Positions 36,281 to 45,186 of a stretch of DNA of 64,000 nucleotides are shown piece by piece. The DNA comes from Actinomycetaceae bacterium TAE3-ERU4 (GTDB taxonomy: Bacteria > Actinomycetota > Actinomycetes > Actinomycetales > Actinomycetaceae), in contig JAHUUJ010000005.1 of NCBI GenBank assembly GCA_019218365.1, positions 1 to 64,000 of the forward strand, read 5' to 3'. The notes beneath the pieces are model-generated. The model saw nothing but the letters and a program-made list of their open reading frames with translations. It searched no databases and was not told the origin of the DNA. A program made the translations under genes and the position numbers. Position 1 is the first letter of the stretch. Each line of letters starts with the position of its first letter.

Positions 36281-37480
36281 ATGAAAATACCAAAAGTTTC
36301 ATTAGTGGTATGGGTTTTTATAGCTATTCTGATGGGTGTAGCACTGGGTCTGGTAATACCGCACGGTATAGTTCGAGTATTTGTTACCTTTTCTTCCCTA
36401 TTCAGTCAGTTCTTAACTTTTTCCATTCCTCTTATCATCCTTGGATTAGTTTCTCCTGCTATCGGAGAACTCGGACATGGGGCAGGAAAATGGCTACTAA
36501 TTACGGCTGCTATTGCCTACATATCCACTTTCTTGGCTGGTTTACTGACCTACTTCACAGGAATAGCGCTTTTCCCCTACATCCTTTCTAGCGATACCAC
36601 AATAGGTAAAGTCAAAAACCCTGAGGAAGTTGCGCTTACCCCCTATTTCAATATTGAGATGCCACCTGTTTTCGGGGTGATGACAGCGCTTCTTTTAGCT
36701 TTTGTCCTGGGAATTGGTATAACCCTAGTAAAAACTCAAGCAATTGCACGTGTCCTTGATGAATTCCGTTCCATTATTATTCAGATGGTAGAAAAAATTA
36801 TTATCCCTCTTCTACCTGTTTATGTAATGGGAATATTCATGAACCTAACCGCTTCGGGTGAAGCTTGGGTCGTAATAAAAACATTCTTAACAGTAGTTTT
36901 CTGGACAGTTTCCTTAACTGTTATAGTGCTTCTTCTCCAATATTCAATCGCTGCTGCCCTAACGAAGAATAACCCGTTTAAAGCTCTATGGAATATGCGC
37001 GATGCTTACCTAACGGCGTTAGGAACTTCTTCCTCCGCGGCTACAATCCCAGTTACTCTAGAATGCGCCAAAAGAAACGGTGTCTCAGAAGCAATTGCGT
37101 CCTTTACGATACCGCTCTGTGCGACTATTCACCTTTCGGGTTCAATGGTAAAAATAACCGGCTTCTCAATGGCAATCCTTTGGATAACCGGGGGTAATCT
37201 ATTATTTAGTAACTACATAGGTTTTATTTTAATGCTCGGTATCTTTATGATTGCGGCTCCGGGAGTTCCCGGAGGTGCAATTACAGCCGCGGCAGGACTG
37301 TTAAGTAGCATGCTCGGATTTACCGACATTCAAGTAGGCCTTATGTTTGCTACCTATATTGCCTTAGACTCTGTAGGTACGGCTACAAACGTTACAGGTG
37401 ATGGCGCTATTGCTATGATAATTAACAAGCTAGCCCAAAAGCATTCCCTTGAAAATAGCTCTATTCCCGAATCCGTGTAG
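36281..37480 (+). CDS. Dicarboxylate/amino acid:cation symporter (DAACS family)
   Basis: This 399-residue membrane protein has about eight hydrophobic segments plus two re-entrant loops. Family marks are the serine-rich loop GTSSSAATIPVTLECAK near residue 250, PLCATIHLSGSMVK, the second loop GVPGGAITAAAGLL near 330, and DSVGTATNVTGDGAIAM. It should import an amino acid or dicarboxylate with Na+ or H+; the substrate cannot be read. The usual NMDGTA motif of glutamate carriers is altered to IHLSGS, so glutamate is not assured. It is divergent from the barrel-protein gene. Confidence 0.9.
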   Translation: MKIPKVSLVVWVFIAILMGVALGLVIPHGIVRVFVTFSSLFSQFLTFSIPLIILGLVSPAIGELGHGAGKWLLITAAIAYISTFLAGLLTYFTGIALFPYILSSDTTIGKVKNPEEVALTPYFNIEMPPVFGVMTALLLAFVLGIGITLVKTQAIARVLDEFRSIIIQMVEKIIIPLLPVYVMGIFMNLTASGEAWVVIKTFLTVVFWTVSLTVIVLLLQYSIAAALTKNNPFKALWNMRDAYLTALGTSSSAATIPVTLECAKRNGVSEAIASFTIPLCATIHLSGSMVKITGFSMAILWITGGNLLFSNYIGFILMLGIFMIAAPGVPGGAITAAAGLLSSMLGFTDIQVGLMFATYIALDSVGTATNVTGDGAIAMIINKLAQKHSLENSSIPESV

Positions 37481-37484
37481 GCAG

Positions 37485-38681
37485 TTAGACCTTTAAACGA
37501 GAATATCTGTTTTGTTTACTCCGCTTAGCTTTTGAGCATAGTTCGAGCTCTCCCAGAGCAGTAAGAACTTCTTGCAGAGATAATCCACTAGCTCTAACGA
37601 TTGAAGATACGCTAGAGTCCCCATAAAGCGGCAATACTTCCAATACCCGTTTTGTACTGATAGGTAGTTCGTCTTCCTCTGCCGTGTCTATCCCGGGAAT
37701 AATTTCTGGTGCAATTTTCCCAAATAAATCCATTGAGAGTATTTCCTCTCCAGCTAAAGCTACTACCTCCTGCGCATCGCATACGAGACGTGCACCATCT
37801 TTAATTAACCTATTAGTTCCAACAGAAGTTTGCGAAGTTACCGGCCCAGGAACAGCAGCGAGTGGACGCCCTAATTCACTCGCTCTACGTGCAGTAGCCA
37901 GGGCACCCGAACGTGTACCGGCTTCTACAACTACAGTAACCGCAGATAAAGCTGCAATTATCCGATTCCTAGCTAGGAAACGCCAGCGTGCTGGCCTTGA
38001 CCCCAAAGGAACTTCAGATATTACAGCACCTCTTTCTAAGATTCCCGAGTGTAGTTGTTCTAAAGCAAGCGGATAAAGCCTGTCAATCCCTCCAGCCATT
38101 ACCGCAATAGTCTTTCCACTTCCGGCCAAAGCACCCTCATGAGCGGCCGAATCAATTCCATACGCACCCCCAGATACAATCACGGCTCCCGTTTTAGAAA
38201 GATTAAGTGCCATTTCCTGAGCAACTACCTCCCCATATCGGGTACAACTTCTCGCACCCACAATTGAAATTGGTAATCCAGCGGGAATCTGTCCTCTTAC
38301 CCATAAAGCAAACGGCTGTGAATCACCCAGTGAGCTAAGTCCCCTGGGCCAGCCAACAGATTGAGGAACCAAAATAGTTCCTCCAATTTTTTCCAAATTG
38401 TCTAAACTCTTTACTGGATTTAGACAAAGCGCCCGTGGGAGTACACGCTCATATAGATTAACCAGCCCATCGCTTGTAATTCCATCTAATTCACAAACTT
38501 GTCTTCCCGAAGCTACCTCAGCTAGAAGACATAATGCTCCTTCCCCACCGAGTTGGGAAACTAAACGTCCAGCCAAAGGACTCGGCGCTTCGACTAGAGA
38601 ACTCCAAATCACGCCATTTATTTCTGGACTACTCTCAGCTAATTTCGCTAAAGAAGTAAAAACTTCACAGGCCTCCATCAC
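37485..38681 (-). CDS. dprA: DNA-processing protein DprA
   Basis: This 398-residue protein would load RecA on incoming single-stranded DNA during natural transformation. The Rossmann-like core holds SIVGARSCTRYGE, SGGAYGIDSAAHEGAL, VMAGGIDRLYP and ARNRIIAALSAVTVVVEA. A winged-helix DprA C-terminal domain follows at about 325-395. Its start overlaps yifB by 17 bases; start codons GTG (38681) and ATG (38678) are both possible. It forms an operon with yraN and yifB, a common arrangement also in species not known to be competent. Confidence 0.94.
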   Translation of the reverse strand: MMEACEVFTSLAKLAESSPEINGVIWSSLVEAPSPLAGRLVSQLGGEGALCLLAEVASGRQVCELDGITSDGLVNLYERVLPRALCLNPVKSLDNLEKIGGTILVPQSVGWPRGLSSLGDSQPFALWVRGQIPAGLPISIVGARSCTRYGEVVAQEMALNLSKTGAVIVSGGAYGIDSAAHEGALAGSGKTIAVMAGGIDRLYPLALEQLHSGILERGAVISEVPLGSRPARWRFLARNRIIAALSAVTVVVEAGTRSGALATARRASELGRPLAAVPGPVTSQTSVGTNRLIKDGARLVCDAQEVVALAGEEILSMDLFGKIAPEIIPGIDTAEEDELPISTKRVLEVLPLYGDSSVSSIVRASGLSLQEVLTALGELELCSKAKRSKQNRYSRLKV

Positions 38682-40218
38682 TGCCCCCGTTGTCTCTTAA
38701 TCCCAAAGCACGAAACACATCTTCCTTCTGGACGTTATCTCTTCCTTCCAAATCTGCAATTGTGCGAGCTAAACGCAATATGCGATCACGACCTCGTAAA
38801 GAGACTCTTCCTTTCTCAAATGCCTGTTCACCTATTTCAAGAGCACTTTGAGAAAACTTGCCTATCTGACGAATCTGTCTTCCAGAAAGTTGCGAATTAC
38901 TTTTCAGACCGAAGTCCTTTAGTCTTTTTTCTGCGCGCTCACGAGCCTGACAAACACGTTCGCGAACGATACTAGAACTATCACCTGCGGATGTTTTCAT
39001 TAATTCAATCCGAGTTGGTATTTCTATTAAAAGCTGAATATCGATCCTATCTCGCAGCGGACCAGATAAACGCTGAAAATAACGACGCCTCGCCCAAGGT
39101 GTACACACGCAAGTCGAAAGCCTGGATAAAGAATTACCGCAGGGACAAGGATTTGCTGCGAGTAAAAGTTGAAAAGAAGCCGGCATTTCTACAGTCGCCT
39201 TAACTCTAGAAATCCGTACTTTTCCTTCCTCCAGCGGCTGTCGTAAAGAATCTAGAACCCCGGGAGAGAACTCGGGTGCCTCGTCTAAAAATAAAACCCC
39301 ATTGTGAGCGATTGAAACAGCTCCCGGCTGCGGTATCCCGCTTCCCCCACCGACCATCGCCGGCAGACTTATTGCATGATGCGGAGATTCGAAGGGACGT
39401 TCTTGTAGCAATCCATTAGGGGGTAATGTTTTCCCCGCTAACGACGCTAGAGCCGTACTCTCCAGGGCTTCTGCTCGCGTAAGTGGAGGAAGAATACTGG
39501 GTAGGCAACGCGCGAGCATAGTTTTTCCAGCCCCGGGAACTCCCATCATCATCATATGATGTCCTCCGGCAGCTGCTACCTCCAAAGCGTACTTAGCATT
39601 TTCTTGCCCCTTTACATCCAACATTTCTCCTCTCTGCGGAAGAGAAATATTTTCATTGCGACACGGAGTCAACTGAGGAGGAGAAAGTTTTATTTTTCTA
39701 CATTTCCCACCAAAATCATTTATTACTTCCGTCAAATGTGAATAGGAAAGAACTTTAATTTTTGGTACTAAAGAAGCCTCTGCTTTGTTTTCGTCTGCTA
39801 CCACTACAGTTTTGATACCCTGCTGAGCTGCGGACATTACGCTTGCAAGAACTCCTCTGATACCGCGTAATGAACCATCTAGGCCGAGTTCAGAAATAAA
39901 ACAAACAGACTCTAAAAGTCGGTTTCCCCAACGTTGTTCGGCAAAGAGCATAGCGATAGCAATAGCCAGGTCAAAAGAAGAACCGGTCTTAGGCATAGAT
40001 GCCGGCGATAGATTAATAGTTAATCGTTGGGAACCAAGCTGAAATCCGGAAGATGAAACAGCAGCTCGTACTCGTTCCTTAGCCTCTCGTAAAGATGTAT
40101 CGGGAAGTCCTACTAAAGTAATAGAAGGTAATCCAGGAGAAATATGTGCTTCCACACTAACTAGATATCCCTCGATTCCTAAAAGGCCAATCCCCAATGT
40201 ACTTACCACTCTAGCCAC
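38665..40218 (-). CDS. YifB/ComM family Mg chelatase-like AAA ATPase
   Basis: This 517-residue AAA+ ATPase belongs to the ComM/YifB family. ComM is a helicase that helps integrate foreign DNA in some transformable bacteria. It has an N-terminal Lon-like ChlI domain (about 20-140), Walker A GVPGAGKTMLARC near residue 225, Walker B FLDEAPEFSP near residue 310, and a cysteine-bearing segment NPCPCGNSLSRLSTCVC. The GTG start at 40218 coincides with the end of yraN. Confidence 0.94.
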   Translation of the reverse strand: MARVVSTLGIGLLGIEGYLVSVEAHISPGLPSITLVGLPDTSLREAKERVRAAVSSSGFQLGSQRLTINLSPASMPKTGSSFDLAIAIAMLFAEQRWGNRLLESVCFISELGLDGSLRGIRGVLASVMSAAQQGIKTVVVADENKAEASLVPKIKVLSYSHLTEVINDFGGKCRKIKLSPPQLTPCRNENISLPQRGEMLDVKGQENAKYALEVAAAGGHHMMMMGVPGAGKTMLARCLPSILPPLTRAEALESTALASLAGKTLPPNGLLQERPFESPHHAISLPAMVGGGSGIPQPGAVSIAHNGVLFLDEAPEFSPGVLDSLRQPLEEGKVRISRVKATVEMPASFQLLLAANPCPCGNSLSRLSTCVCTPWARRRYFQRLSGPLRDRIDIQLLIEIPTRIELMKTSAGDSSSIVRERVCQARERAEKRLKDFGLKSNSQLSGRQIRQIGKFSQSALEIGEQAFEKGRVSLRGRDRILRLARTIADLEGRDNVQKEDVFRALGLRDNGGSDGGL

Positions 40219-40598
40219 TAAGCTCCAACCTCCATGAATCTTACTTTAGGAAGTTGGTAGTCAGTCACAGCAATTTCAATTACTCGCAAAGAAATAAACG
40301 AATATTCAAACTTAGAAAATTCCGCTAACCAACTACTAGAAAGGGAACGCATACGTTTAATTTTCTGTTTCCCAATGTGCTCTGCCCCAGCTCCACAATA
40401 CTTTGAAGTTCTAGTTTTAACTTCATAGAAGGCAAGGACTCCCCCATGTGAAGCAACTATATCTATTTCCCCTTTGTTGGAACGCCAGTTTCTTTCCAGT
40501 ATTTTCCAGCCATATTTTTCCAAAATCTCAACTGCGAGATTTTCTCCCGCTCTACCGACTTTCCAATTGGAGCCACTATAGGTTTTAATTTTTAGCAC
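40218..40598 (-). CDS. YraN family protein (UPF0102), endonuclease-like fold
   Basis: This 126-residue protein has the restriction-endonuclease-like fold of the YraN family. Candidate active-site residues are in AGENLAVEILEKYGW (Glu), KGEIDIVA (Asp) and FYEVKTR (Glu and Lys). Function in the cell is not established. The frame opens with a GTG at 40607 that overlaps its own Shine-Dalgarno sequence; AGGAGG is nine bases before the GTG at 40598, which is preferred. It heads the yraN-yifB-dprA operon. Confidence 0.9.
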   Translation of the reverse strand: MLKIKTYSGSNWKVGRAGENLAVEILEKYGWKILERNWRSNKGEIDIVASHGGVLAFYEVKTRTSKYCGAGAEHIGKQKIKRMRSLSSSWLAEFSKFEYSFISLRVIEIAVTDYQLPKVRFMEVGA

Positions 40599-40657
40599 CA
40601 GGCTCACCTCCTAGTAACCAGGATGGTGAAAATACAGGTATCTAGAAAATAAAAAAC

Positions 40658-40679
40658 GTCCCGGTGTGGAAACCGGGAC
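40658..40679 (-). terminator. Terminator after the DUF2469 gene
   Basis: An 8-bp GC-rich stem (GTCCCGGT with ACCGGGAC), followed on the minus strand by TTTTTTATTTTC. It ends the lepB-rnhB-DUF2469 unit. Confidence 0.88.
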
Positions 40680-40690
40680 AAGTGGATAAC

Positions 40691-40999
40691 CTACTGATCT
40701 GTAAGTTCTAAATCCATTTTCGGGAGCTCTTCTACATTTACATCACGGAAAGTAACCACCCGCACATTCTTTACAAAACGAGAAGAACGATATACATCCC
40801 ATACCCAAGCATCACTCAAAGTAAGCTCGAAAAAAATTTCTCCGCCCGTGGAACGAGCCTGTACGTCAACCTGATTAGCAAGGTAAAGGCGTCGTTCTGT
40901 TTCTACGACATACTTGAATAGGGGGAGTACATCACGATACTCCTTAAAGAGAGCCAATTCGTGATCGTTTTCGTAACGCTCTAAATCTTCACGATTCAC
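40691..40999 (-). CDS. DUF2469 family protein
   Basis: This 102-residue acidic soluble protein belongs to DUF2469, conserved next to rnhB across actinobacteria. It begins NREDLERYENDHELALFKEY and contains FFELTLSDAWVWDVYR and VRVVTFRDVNVEEL. The function is unknown. The start is a GTG with GGGGA upstream. It follows rnhB by 10 bases. Confidence 0.92.
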   Translation of the reverse strand: MNREDLERYENDHELALFKEYRDVLPLFKYVVETERRLYLANQVDVQARSTGGEIFFELTLSDAWVWDVYRSSRFVKNVRVVTFRDVNVEELPKMDLELTDQ

Positions 41000-41009
41000 T
41001 GTAAGTCCC

Positions 41010-41672
41010 CTAATTCACTATTCCGGGTAATTTCCAAGAACGCCGATGCAAGTCGCTAACCCCAAGCTGAGACAGTGCTCGCACATGCGCCGCCGAAGCG
41101 TAACCTTTATTAGAACTCCAATCGTACCCTGGATCTGGTAACTCGCGCATATATGAGTCACGTTTAACCTTTGCTAATACCGAGGCAGCAGCAACGCTGG
41201 CACACGAGATATCGGCTTTTACGCGAGTAATTACAGGCGGGAGAGAAAAAGAAGAGAGCTGCTGAAAAAATAAATCAGGAGCACTTGATATCCAATCATG
41301 TTTCCCATCAAGCAAAATTAAATCTGGTTTAATTCCCATTTCTTCCAAACAGGCTAGCCCTCTAATTGCAGCCAATCGTAAAGCTCCGGTTATTCCATAC
41401 CTGTCTACTTCTACGGCAGAAGAGTCACAAACAGCATATTTAACTGCCCATTTTTCAATCTGGGGCACTAATTTTTCACGTCGAGAAGGAGCGATAAGTT
41501 TTGAATCAGTTAGCCCAGCTGGAACTAAATTACAACCTGCATCGACTACGCATAGTCCCACTGTTACCGGCCCGGCTAAAGCACCTCTCCCGACCTCATC
41601 AATTCCACAGATAAGAGGAAAATCAGCAAAATAATGTGACTCAAATTCTAAAGTAGCATCGGGACGAAGCAT
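41010..41672 (-). CDS. rnhB: Ribonuclease HII
   Basis: It cuts RNA in RNA-DNA hybrids and removes misincorporated ribonucleotides. The 220-residue protein has the metal-binding Asp-Glu pair in CGIDEVGRGALAGPV, a third Asp in LILLDGKHDW and the downstream ASVAAASVLAKVKRD. The ATG overlaps the lepB stop (TAATG), so the two are coupled. Confidence 0.95.
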   Translation of the reverse strand: MLRPDATLEFESHYFADFPLICGIDEVGRGALAGPVTVGLCVVDAGCNLVPAGLTDSKLIAPSRREKLVPQIEKWAVKYAVCDSSAVEVDRYGITGALRLAAIRGLACLEEMGIKPDLILLDGKHDWISSAPDLFFQQLSSFSLPPVITRVKADISCASVAAASVLAKVKRDSYMRELPDPGYDWSSNKGYASAAHVRALSQLGVSDLHRRSWKLPGIVN

Positions 41673-42397
41673 TACTTAACCACCGGAATACCTTGGAAAA
41701 CTTCATGCTCTGAAGGAAGCCAAGCCATCCTTTTCCAAGGCCAAATAATTGCAATAGCCTTACCTAAAACATCGCTTTCAGGAACCGTACCCTGCGAAGG
41801 TAGATTCTGATGCGATCTCGAATCAGCCGAATGAGAACGGTTATCCCCCATCACCCACAGATGACCGGCAGGAACCTTAACGGAAAATTCTTGGCGAGAG
41901 GGAACTTCACCAGTTTTCAAATATGTCTCTTCAAGCGGTGCGCCGTTAACTGTTAAATTCCCCTTCGCATCACAACAGCGAACAGTATCTCCGGGAAGAC
42001 CGATGACCCTTTTAATCAGCTGCTGATGTTCACGATCTGTTCGTAAACCGACCCAGACGAGCCCTCTTTCCCACCAAGAGGAAGTGGTTTCAGGAGGATT
42101 GCCCAACCACTTTTGAGAATCATTAAACACGACAATATCTCCACGCTCTATAGGAACGCTCCCGGGAGTCAAACGTGAAGCCAAAATATAATCACCCGGT
42201 TCTATTGTTGAAGACATAGAAGAAGTTGGAATATAGAATCTCTGTACAACGAAATGACGGACCATGGTCATAGTTAACAAAGCCACCAATAAAATCACCA
42301 GAAACTCAATAATCTGGAATCCCAACGAACGTGGTTTATCTACACAATCCGAATGCGAACTGGGTGCCAAGTTATCTTTTTTCTCTACCTTCTTCAC
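41672..42397 (-). CDS. lepB: Signal peptidase I
   Basis: This membrane-bound protease removes signal peptides from exported proteins. After the chosen start the protein has about 241 residues, with a single membrane segment at about 28-50. The catalytic Ser is in PTSSMSSTIEPGD and the Lys in IKRVIGLPGDTVRCC; GDNRSHSADSRS is the box E signature. The frame runs back to 42454, but that region overlaps the rplS terminator. AGGAGG sits four bases before the GTG at 42397, which is the likely start. Confidence 0.94.
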   Translation of the reverse strand: MKKVEKKDNLAPSSHSDCVDKPRSLGFQIIEFLVILLVALLTMTMVRHFVVQRFYIPTSSMSSTIEPGDYILASRLTPGSVPIERGDIVVFNDSQKWLGNPPETTSSWWERGLVWVGLRTDREHQQLIKRVIGLPGDTVRCCDAKGNLTVNGAPLEETYLKTGEVPSRQEFSVKVPAGHLWVMGDNRSHSADSRSHQNLPSQGTVPESDVLGKAIAIIWPWKRMAWLPSEHEVFQGIPVVK

Positions 42398-42442
42398 GCA
42401 TCCTCCTAAAAGATTCATCCCAATTCTAAGGGAGAAAGGAAA

Positions 42443-42465
42443 AGGCGTGCTCATAGAGCACGCCT
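42443..42465 (-). terminator. Terminator after rplS
   Basis: A perfect 10-bp stem (AGGCGTGCTC with GAGCACGCCT) with a 3-nt loop, followed on the minus strand by TTTTCCTTT. It lies between rplS and lepB. Confidence 0.9.
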
Positions 42466-42483
42466 AAACCATAAAATGCTACA

Positions 42484-42840
42484 TCACTTAGCAGAACGCT
42501 CGCGGCGTTCCTTAACCTTTGCAGCCTTACCATGACGCTTCCGCAGGTAGTACAGCTTCGCACGACGAACGTCACCACGGCTTACGACCTCGATCGACTC
42601 AATGGTCGGAGCGTTAACCGGGAAAGTACGCTCCACACCACAGCCGAAGGAAACCTTACGGATGGTGAAGGTTTCACCGATACCAGCACCACGGCGAGCC
42701 AAAACTACACCCTGGAATACCTGGATACGGGAACGGTTACCTTCAACAACCTTAACATTTACCTTGATGGTGTCACCCGGACGGAAAGCCGGGATGTCAG
42801 AACGAATCTGAGCGGACTCAAGCTGGTCAAACTTTCTCAT
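42484..42840 (-). CDS. rplS: 50S ribosomal protein L19
   Basis: L19 sits at the interface of the two ribosomal subunits. The 118-residue protein has the typical [31 protein letters not shown] and [17 protein letters not shown]. It has its own promoter and a leader of about 155 bases, separate from trmD. A terminator follows. Confidence 0.96.
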   Translation of the reverse strand: MRKFDQLESAQIRSDIPAFRPGDTIKVNVKVVEGNRSRIQVFQGVVLARRGAGIGETFTIRKVSFGCGVERTFPVNAPTIESIEVVSRGDVRRAKLYYLRKRHGKAAKVKERRERSAK

Positions 42841-43030
42841 TTATATTCCTTCACGCAAAAGCCGCAGGTCTATTACGTGTAATCACGGTGCAAGGCACCA
42901 ACCTCTACAATTCACTACAGTGCTTTGACGGTCCCCCTACGGCAGGTATCCGTCGACCATAGCAACACTCTATTCTGCCAAATAAATAAGGAAAAATCTA
43001 GCTAATACTGATGAAACTCGCCACTGTCAA
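42841..43030 (-). promoter_or_regulatory. Promoter and leader of rplS
   Basis: On the minus strand TTGACA (43030-43025) and TATTAG (43007-43002) are 17 bases apart, a near-consensus promoter just past the trmD stop. The leader that follows can form small hairpins, such as GGTGC-CTT-GCACC and ATTAC-AC-GTAAT, before the ribosome binding site AAGGAATATAA. Confidence 0.6.
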
Positions 43031-43057
43031 AGTTTAGCAAGAAGGGGGGAAGGAAAC

Positions 43058-44359
43058 TTAGGAAAGTTCCTTAGATAAAACTGCAATTTTTATTCCCGCT
43101 GCCCTTGTCATTCCCAAAGCTGACAATGAACGGTGTAATTTACGCTTTGCCTTATTCGAGGCAAAAGGGATACCTGCTTCTAGTAAAGCCAATAAAACCG
43201 AGGGGTCTTCAAGTTGCCCACAAATATACAGCTGAGGGTTTTCCTCTAAATCAAGTTGTCCCTCTTTAACTAGATACTTGCGTAAATGCAATACCGATAT
43301 TGCATCTAGACTCTGCAAAATACGACGAGTTTCTTTCTCGGTTGTTCCCAGCACTAAACTAGCCTGGGAAAAAGAAGTAAACTCCCCAGCTACAGCCAAC
43401 GGCAAAGCTAAATAGGTTTTTTTATCTTCATTGCCAGATATAGAAAGCAAAAACTCCCAACAACGCTCTATTTGCTCGCCGTTAAGCCCAGTTAGTAAAG
43501 TTCTTATTCTAACCCCAGGAAATTGTTGCATTTGCCTATCATTAGCTGGCAAAACTTCAACTTTCAGTTCGCCCGCCAAAGGCCACAGTCCTCGCGAATA
43601 ACAAAATAAAATATCGCGTACACTCAAAGAAGAATGAGCTTTCCCGCCGGGCAATAACAAATCCGGCCGCCGCACAACCGTTCGCTCTAACGATTTATCA
43701 TGGCGCCACCTCTCTACTGCTTGGTGATCACCCGCGCGTAATACTGCAGGCACTTCAACCCCACCAAAGCAAGAAGGGCGAGTATAGACAGGATATTCCA
43801 AAAGTCCACTTTCCCCATGAGATTCCTCAACTAGGGAATAAGAGTTGCCAACCACCTCTGGCACTAAGCGCCCAATCGCCTCGATTGCCACTAAAGTAGC
43901 AGATTCACCACCGTTAAGAACATAATCTCCCAAGGAAAATTCAACCACGCGCACATCATGTCGAGATTCAGCTAAATCAATAAAACGTGTATCAATCCCC
44001 TCGTAACGACCGCAGGCAAAGATAATTCGATTCTCCTCCGAAAGCTCCTCAGCCATTGTCTGAGTGAAAGGTTTTCCAGAAGGAGTAGGAACCAAAAGAA
44101 CAGGTTTTTTTTCTGTTGAAATACTACCCGGTGCCGAAAGTACAGACGCAAATGCACTGTCCCAAACATCTGCGCGCATGACCATTCCGGCTCCCCCGCC
44201 ATAAGGAGAATCATCTACAGTACGGTGCTTATCACTTGCCCAATCACGTAAATCATGAACCGCAATATTTATTTTTCCCGATTCCTGGGCCTTCCCAAGC
44301 AAAGAAACCTCAAGAGAAGCAAAAAAGTCCGGGAAAATTGTAAGAATATCAATTCTCAT
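43058..44359 (-). CDS. trmD: tRNA (guanine(37)-N1)-methyltransferase TrmD with a long C-terminal extension
   Basis: It methylates G37 next to the anticodon, preventing frameshifts. Residues 1 to about 235 are a normal SPOUT-fold Trm[48 protein letters not shown] and [15 protein letters not shown] (knot region), ending in VVRRPDLL. About 195 further residues follow (total 433) that are not part of standard TrmD (240-260 residues) and that I do not recognise; they contain [18 protein letters not shown] and an alpha-helical, basic C-terminus. The ATG at 44359 overlaps the end of rimM and has GAGG upstream. Confidence 0.93.
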   Translation of the reverse strand: MRIDILTIFPDFFASLEVSLLGKAQESGKINIAVHDLRDWASDKHRTVDDSPYGGGAGMVMRADVWDSAFASVLSAPGSISTEKKPVLLVPTPSGKPFTQTMAEELSEENRIIFACGRYEGIDTRFIDLAESRHDVRVVEFSLGDYVLNGGESATLVAIEAIGRLVPEVVGNSYSLVEESHGESGLLEYPVYTRPSCFGGVEVPAVLRAGDHQAVERWRHDKSLERTVVRRPDLLLPGGKAHSSLSVRDILFCYSRGLWPLAGELKVEVLPANDRQMQQFPGVRIRTLLTGLNGEQIERCWEFLLSISGNEDKKTYLALPLAVAGEFTSFSQASLVLGTTEKETRRILQSLDAISVLHLRKYLVKEGQLDLEENPQLYICGQLEDPSVLLALLEAGIPFASNKAKRKLHRSLSALGMTRAAGIKIAVLSKELS

Positions 44360-44876
44360 CAGAAACATCCTCGGAAGCTAAAGCAAACAAACCTCCAGGT
44401 GGATCAAGGACTACTACTGCCTTTTCTAAATCAATTTCAGGAACGATTTCTTCAACAAAAGGAACTAAAACAGGACCTACCTCAAAATGATTCACTTCCA
44501 GCAGCTCATGAGCCGTACCGAAGATTAAATCACTTACTTCCCCCAAAGCATTACCTTCGGTATCGATTACTTTTAAGCCACGTAACTGAGAAGGATAATA
44601 GGCATCTTCTTCTACATCCTCAGCAGAATCAACAACCAGCTTCACACCGCGCAGACGCTCAGCTTGCTCTCGGGAAGTAATCTCAGCAAAAGCTGCCACA
44701 ATACGACCACCTTGTTTACGCAGCCCCTGAACCGTCAAAGGCCCCATAGAAGCAGGTTCGGTACGCAATACCTTTCCTTTGGCAAAACGAGTACGAAGAT
44801 TGTCGGTACGCACCTCAAGGTTTACGTAGCCTCGTAAACCGACACTCGAACCAATAACTCCCACAGTTACATCCAC
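44349..44876 (-). CDS. rimM: Ribosome maturation factor RimM
   Basis: It helps assemble the 30S head by binding S19. The 175-residue protein has the N-terminal barrel with [15 protein letters not shown] and the PRC-barrel domain with [15 protein letters not shown] and [20 protein letters not shown] (both at usual positions). The frame opens at 44897, but AAGGAAGGA lies upstream of the GTG at 44876, the preferred start. It sits behind a terminator-like hairpin and overlaps trmD. Confidence 0.94.
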   Translation of the reverse strand: MDVTVGVIGSSVGLRGYVNLEVRTDNLRTRFAKGKVLRTEPASMGPLTVQGLRKQGGRIVAAFAEITSREQAERLRGVKLVVDSAEDVEEDAYYPSQLRGLKVIDTEGNALGEVSDLIFGTAHELLEVNHFEVGPVLVPFVEEIVPEIDLEKAVVVLDPPGGLFALASEDVSDEN

Positions 44877-44904
44877 GATAATCCTTCCTTGGAGCAAAAT
44901 AAAA

Positions 44905-44939
44905 TACCGGCCGGAGCTAGAAACTAGCGCCGGCCGGTA
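44905..44939 (-). terminator. Terminator or attenuator between khpA and rimM
   Basis: A 16-position stem with one mismatch (44905-44920 with 44924-44939) and loop AAA is followed on the minus strand by TTTTATTTTGC. It would cut transcription of rimM-trmD relative to rpsP-khpA. Confidence 0.88.
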
Positions 44940-44947
44940 AATAAGAA

Positions 44948-45184
44948 TTACAAATCCGTGTCAATCACATCAACACGAACTGAACCCCGACTTGAGATGC
45001 CATTCATGACGGTCCTGAGCGCTTTAGCAACGCGACCCCCGCGACCAATCACACGCCCCAAATCAGAAGGTGCTACACGCACTTCCAACAGCGGCCCGCG
45101 ACGGGTATTCTTGCGAGTCACTTCAACAGCATCGGGATTATCCACAATGCCCCTTACCAAGTGCTCTAGAGCGTCAGCTAACAT
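44948..45184 (-). CDS. khpA: KH-domain RNA-binding protein KhpA
   Basis: This 78-residue protein is a single KH domain of the KhpA (UPF0109) family, which with KhpB binds RNA and affects cell elongation in Gram-positive bacteria. The GxxG loop is in GRVIGRGGRVAKALRTVM. GAGG precedes the ATG, which lies 2 bases after the rpsP stop. The rpsP-khpA-rimM-trmD order is standard. Confidence 0.94.
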   Translation of the reverse strand: MLADALEHLVRGIVDNPDAVEVTRKNTRRGPLLEVRVAPSDLGRVIGRGGRVAKALRTVMNGISSRGSVRVDVIDTDL

Positions 45185-45186
45185 AC

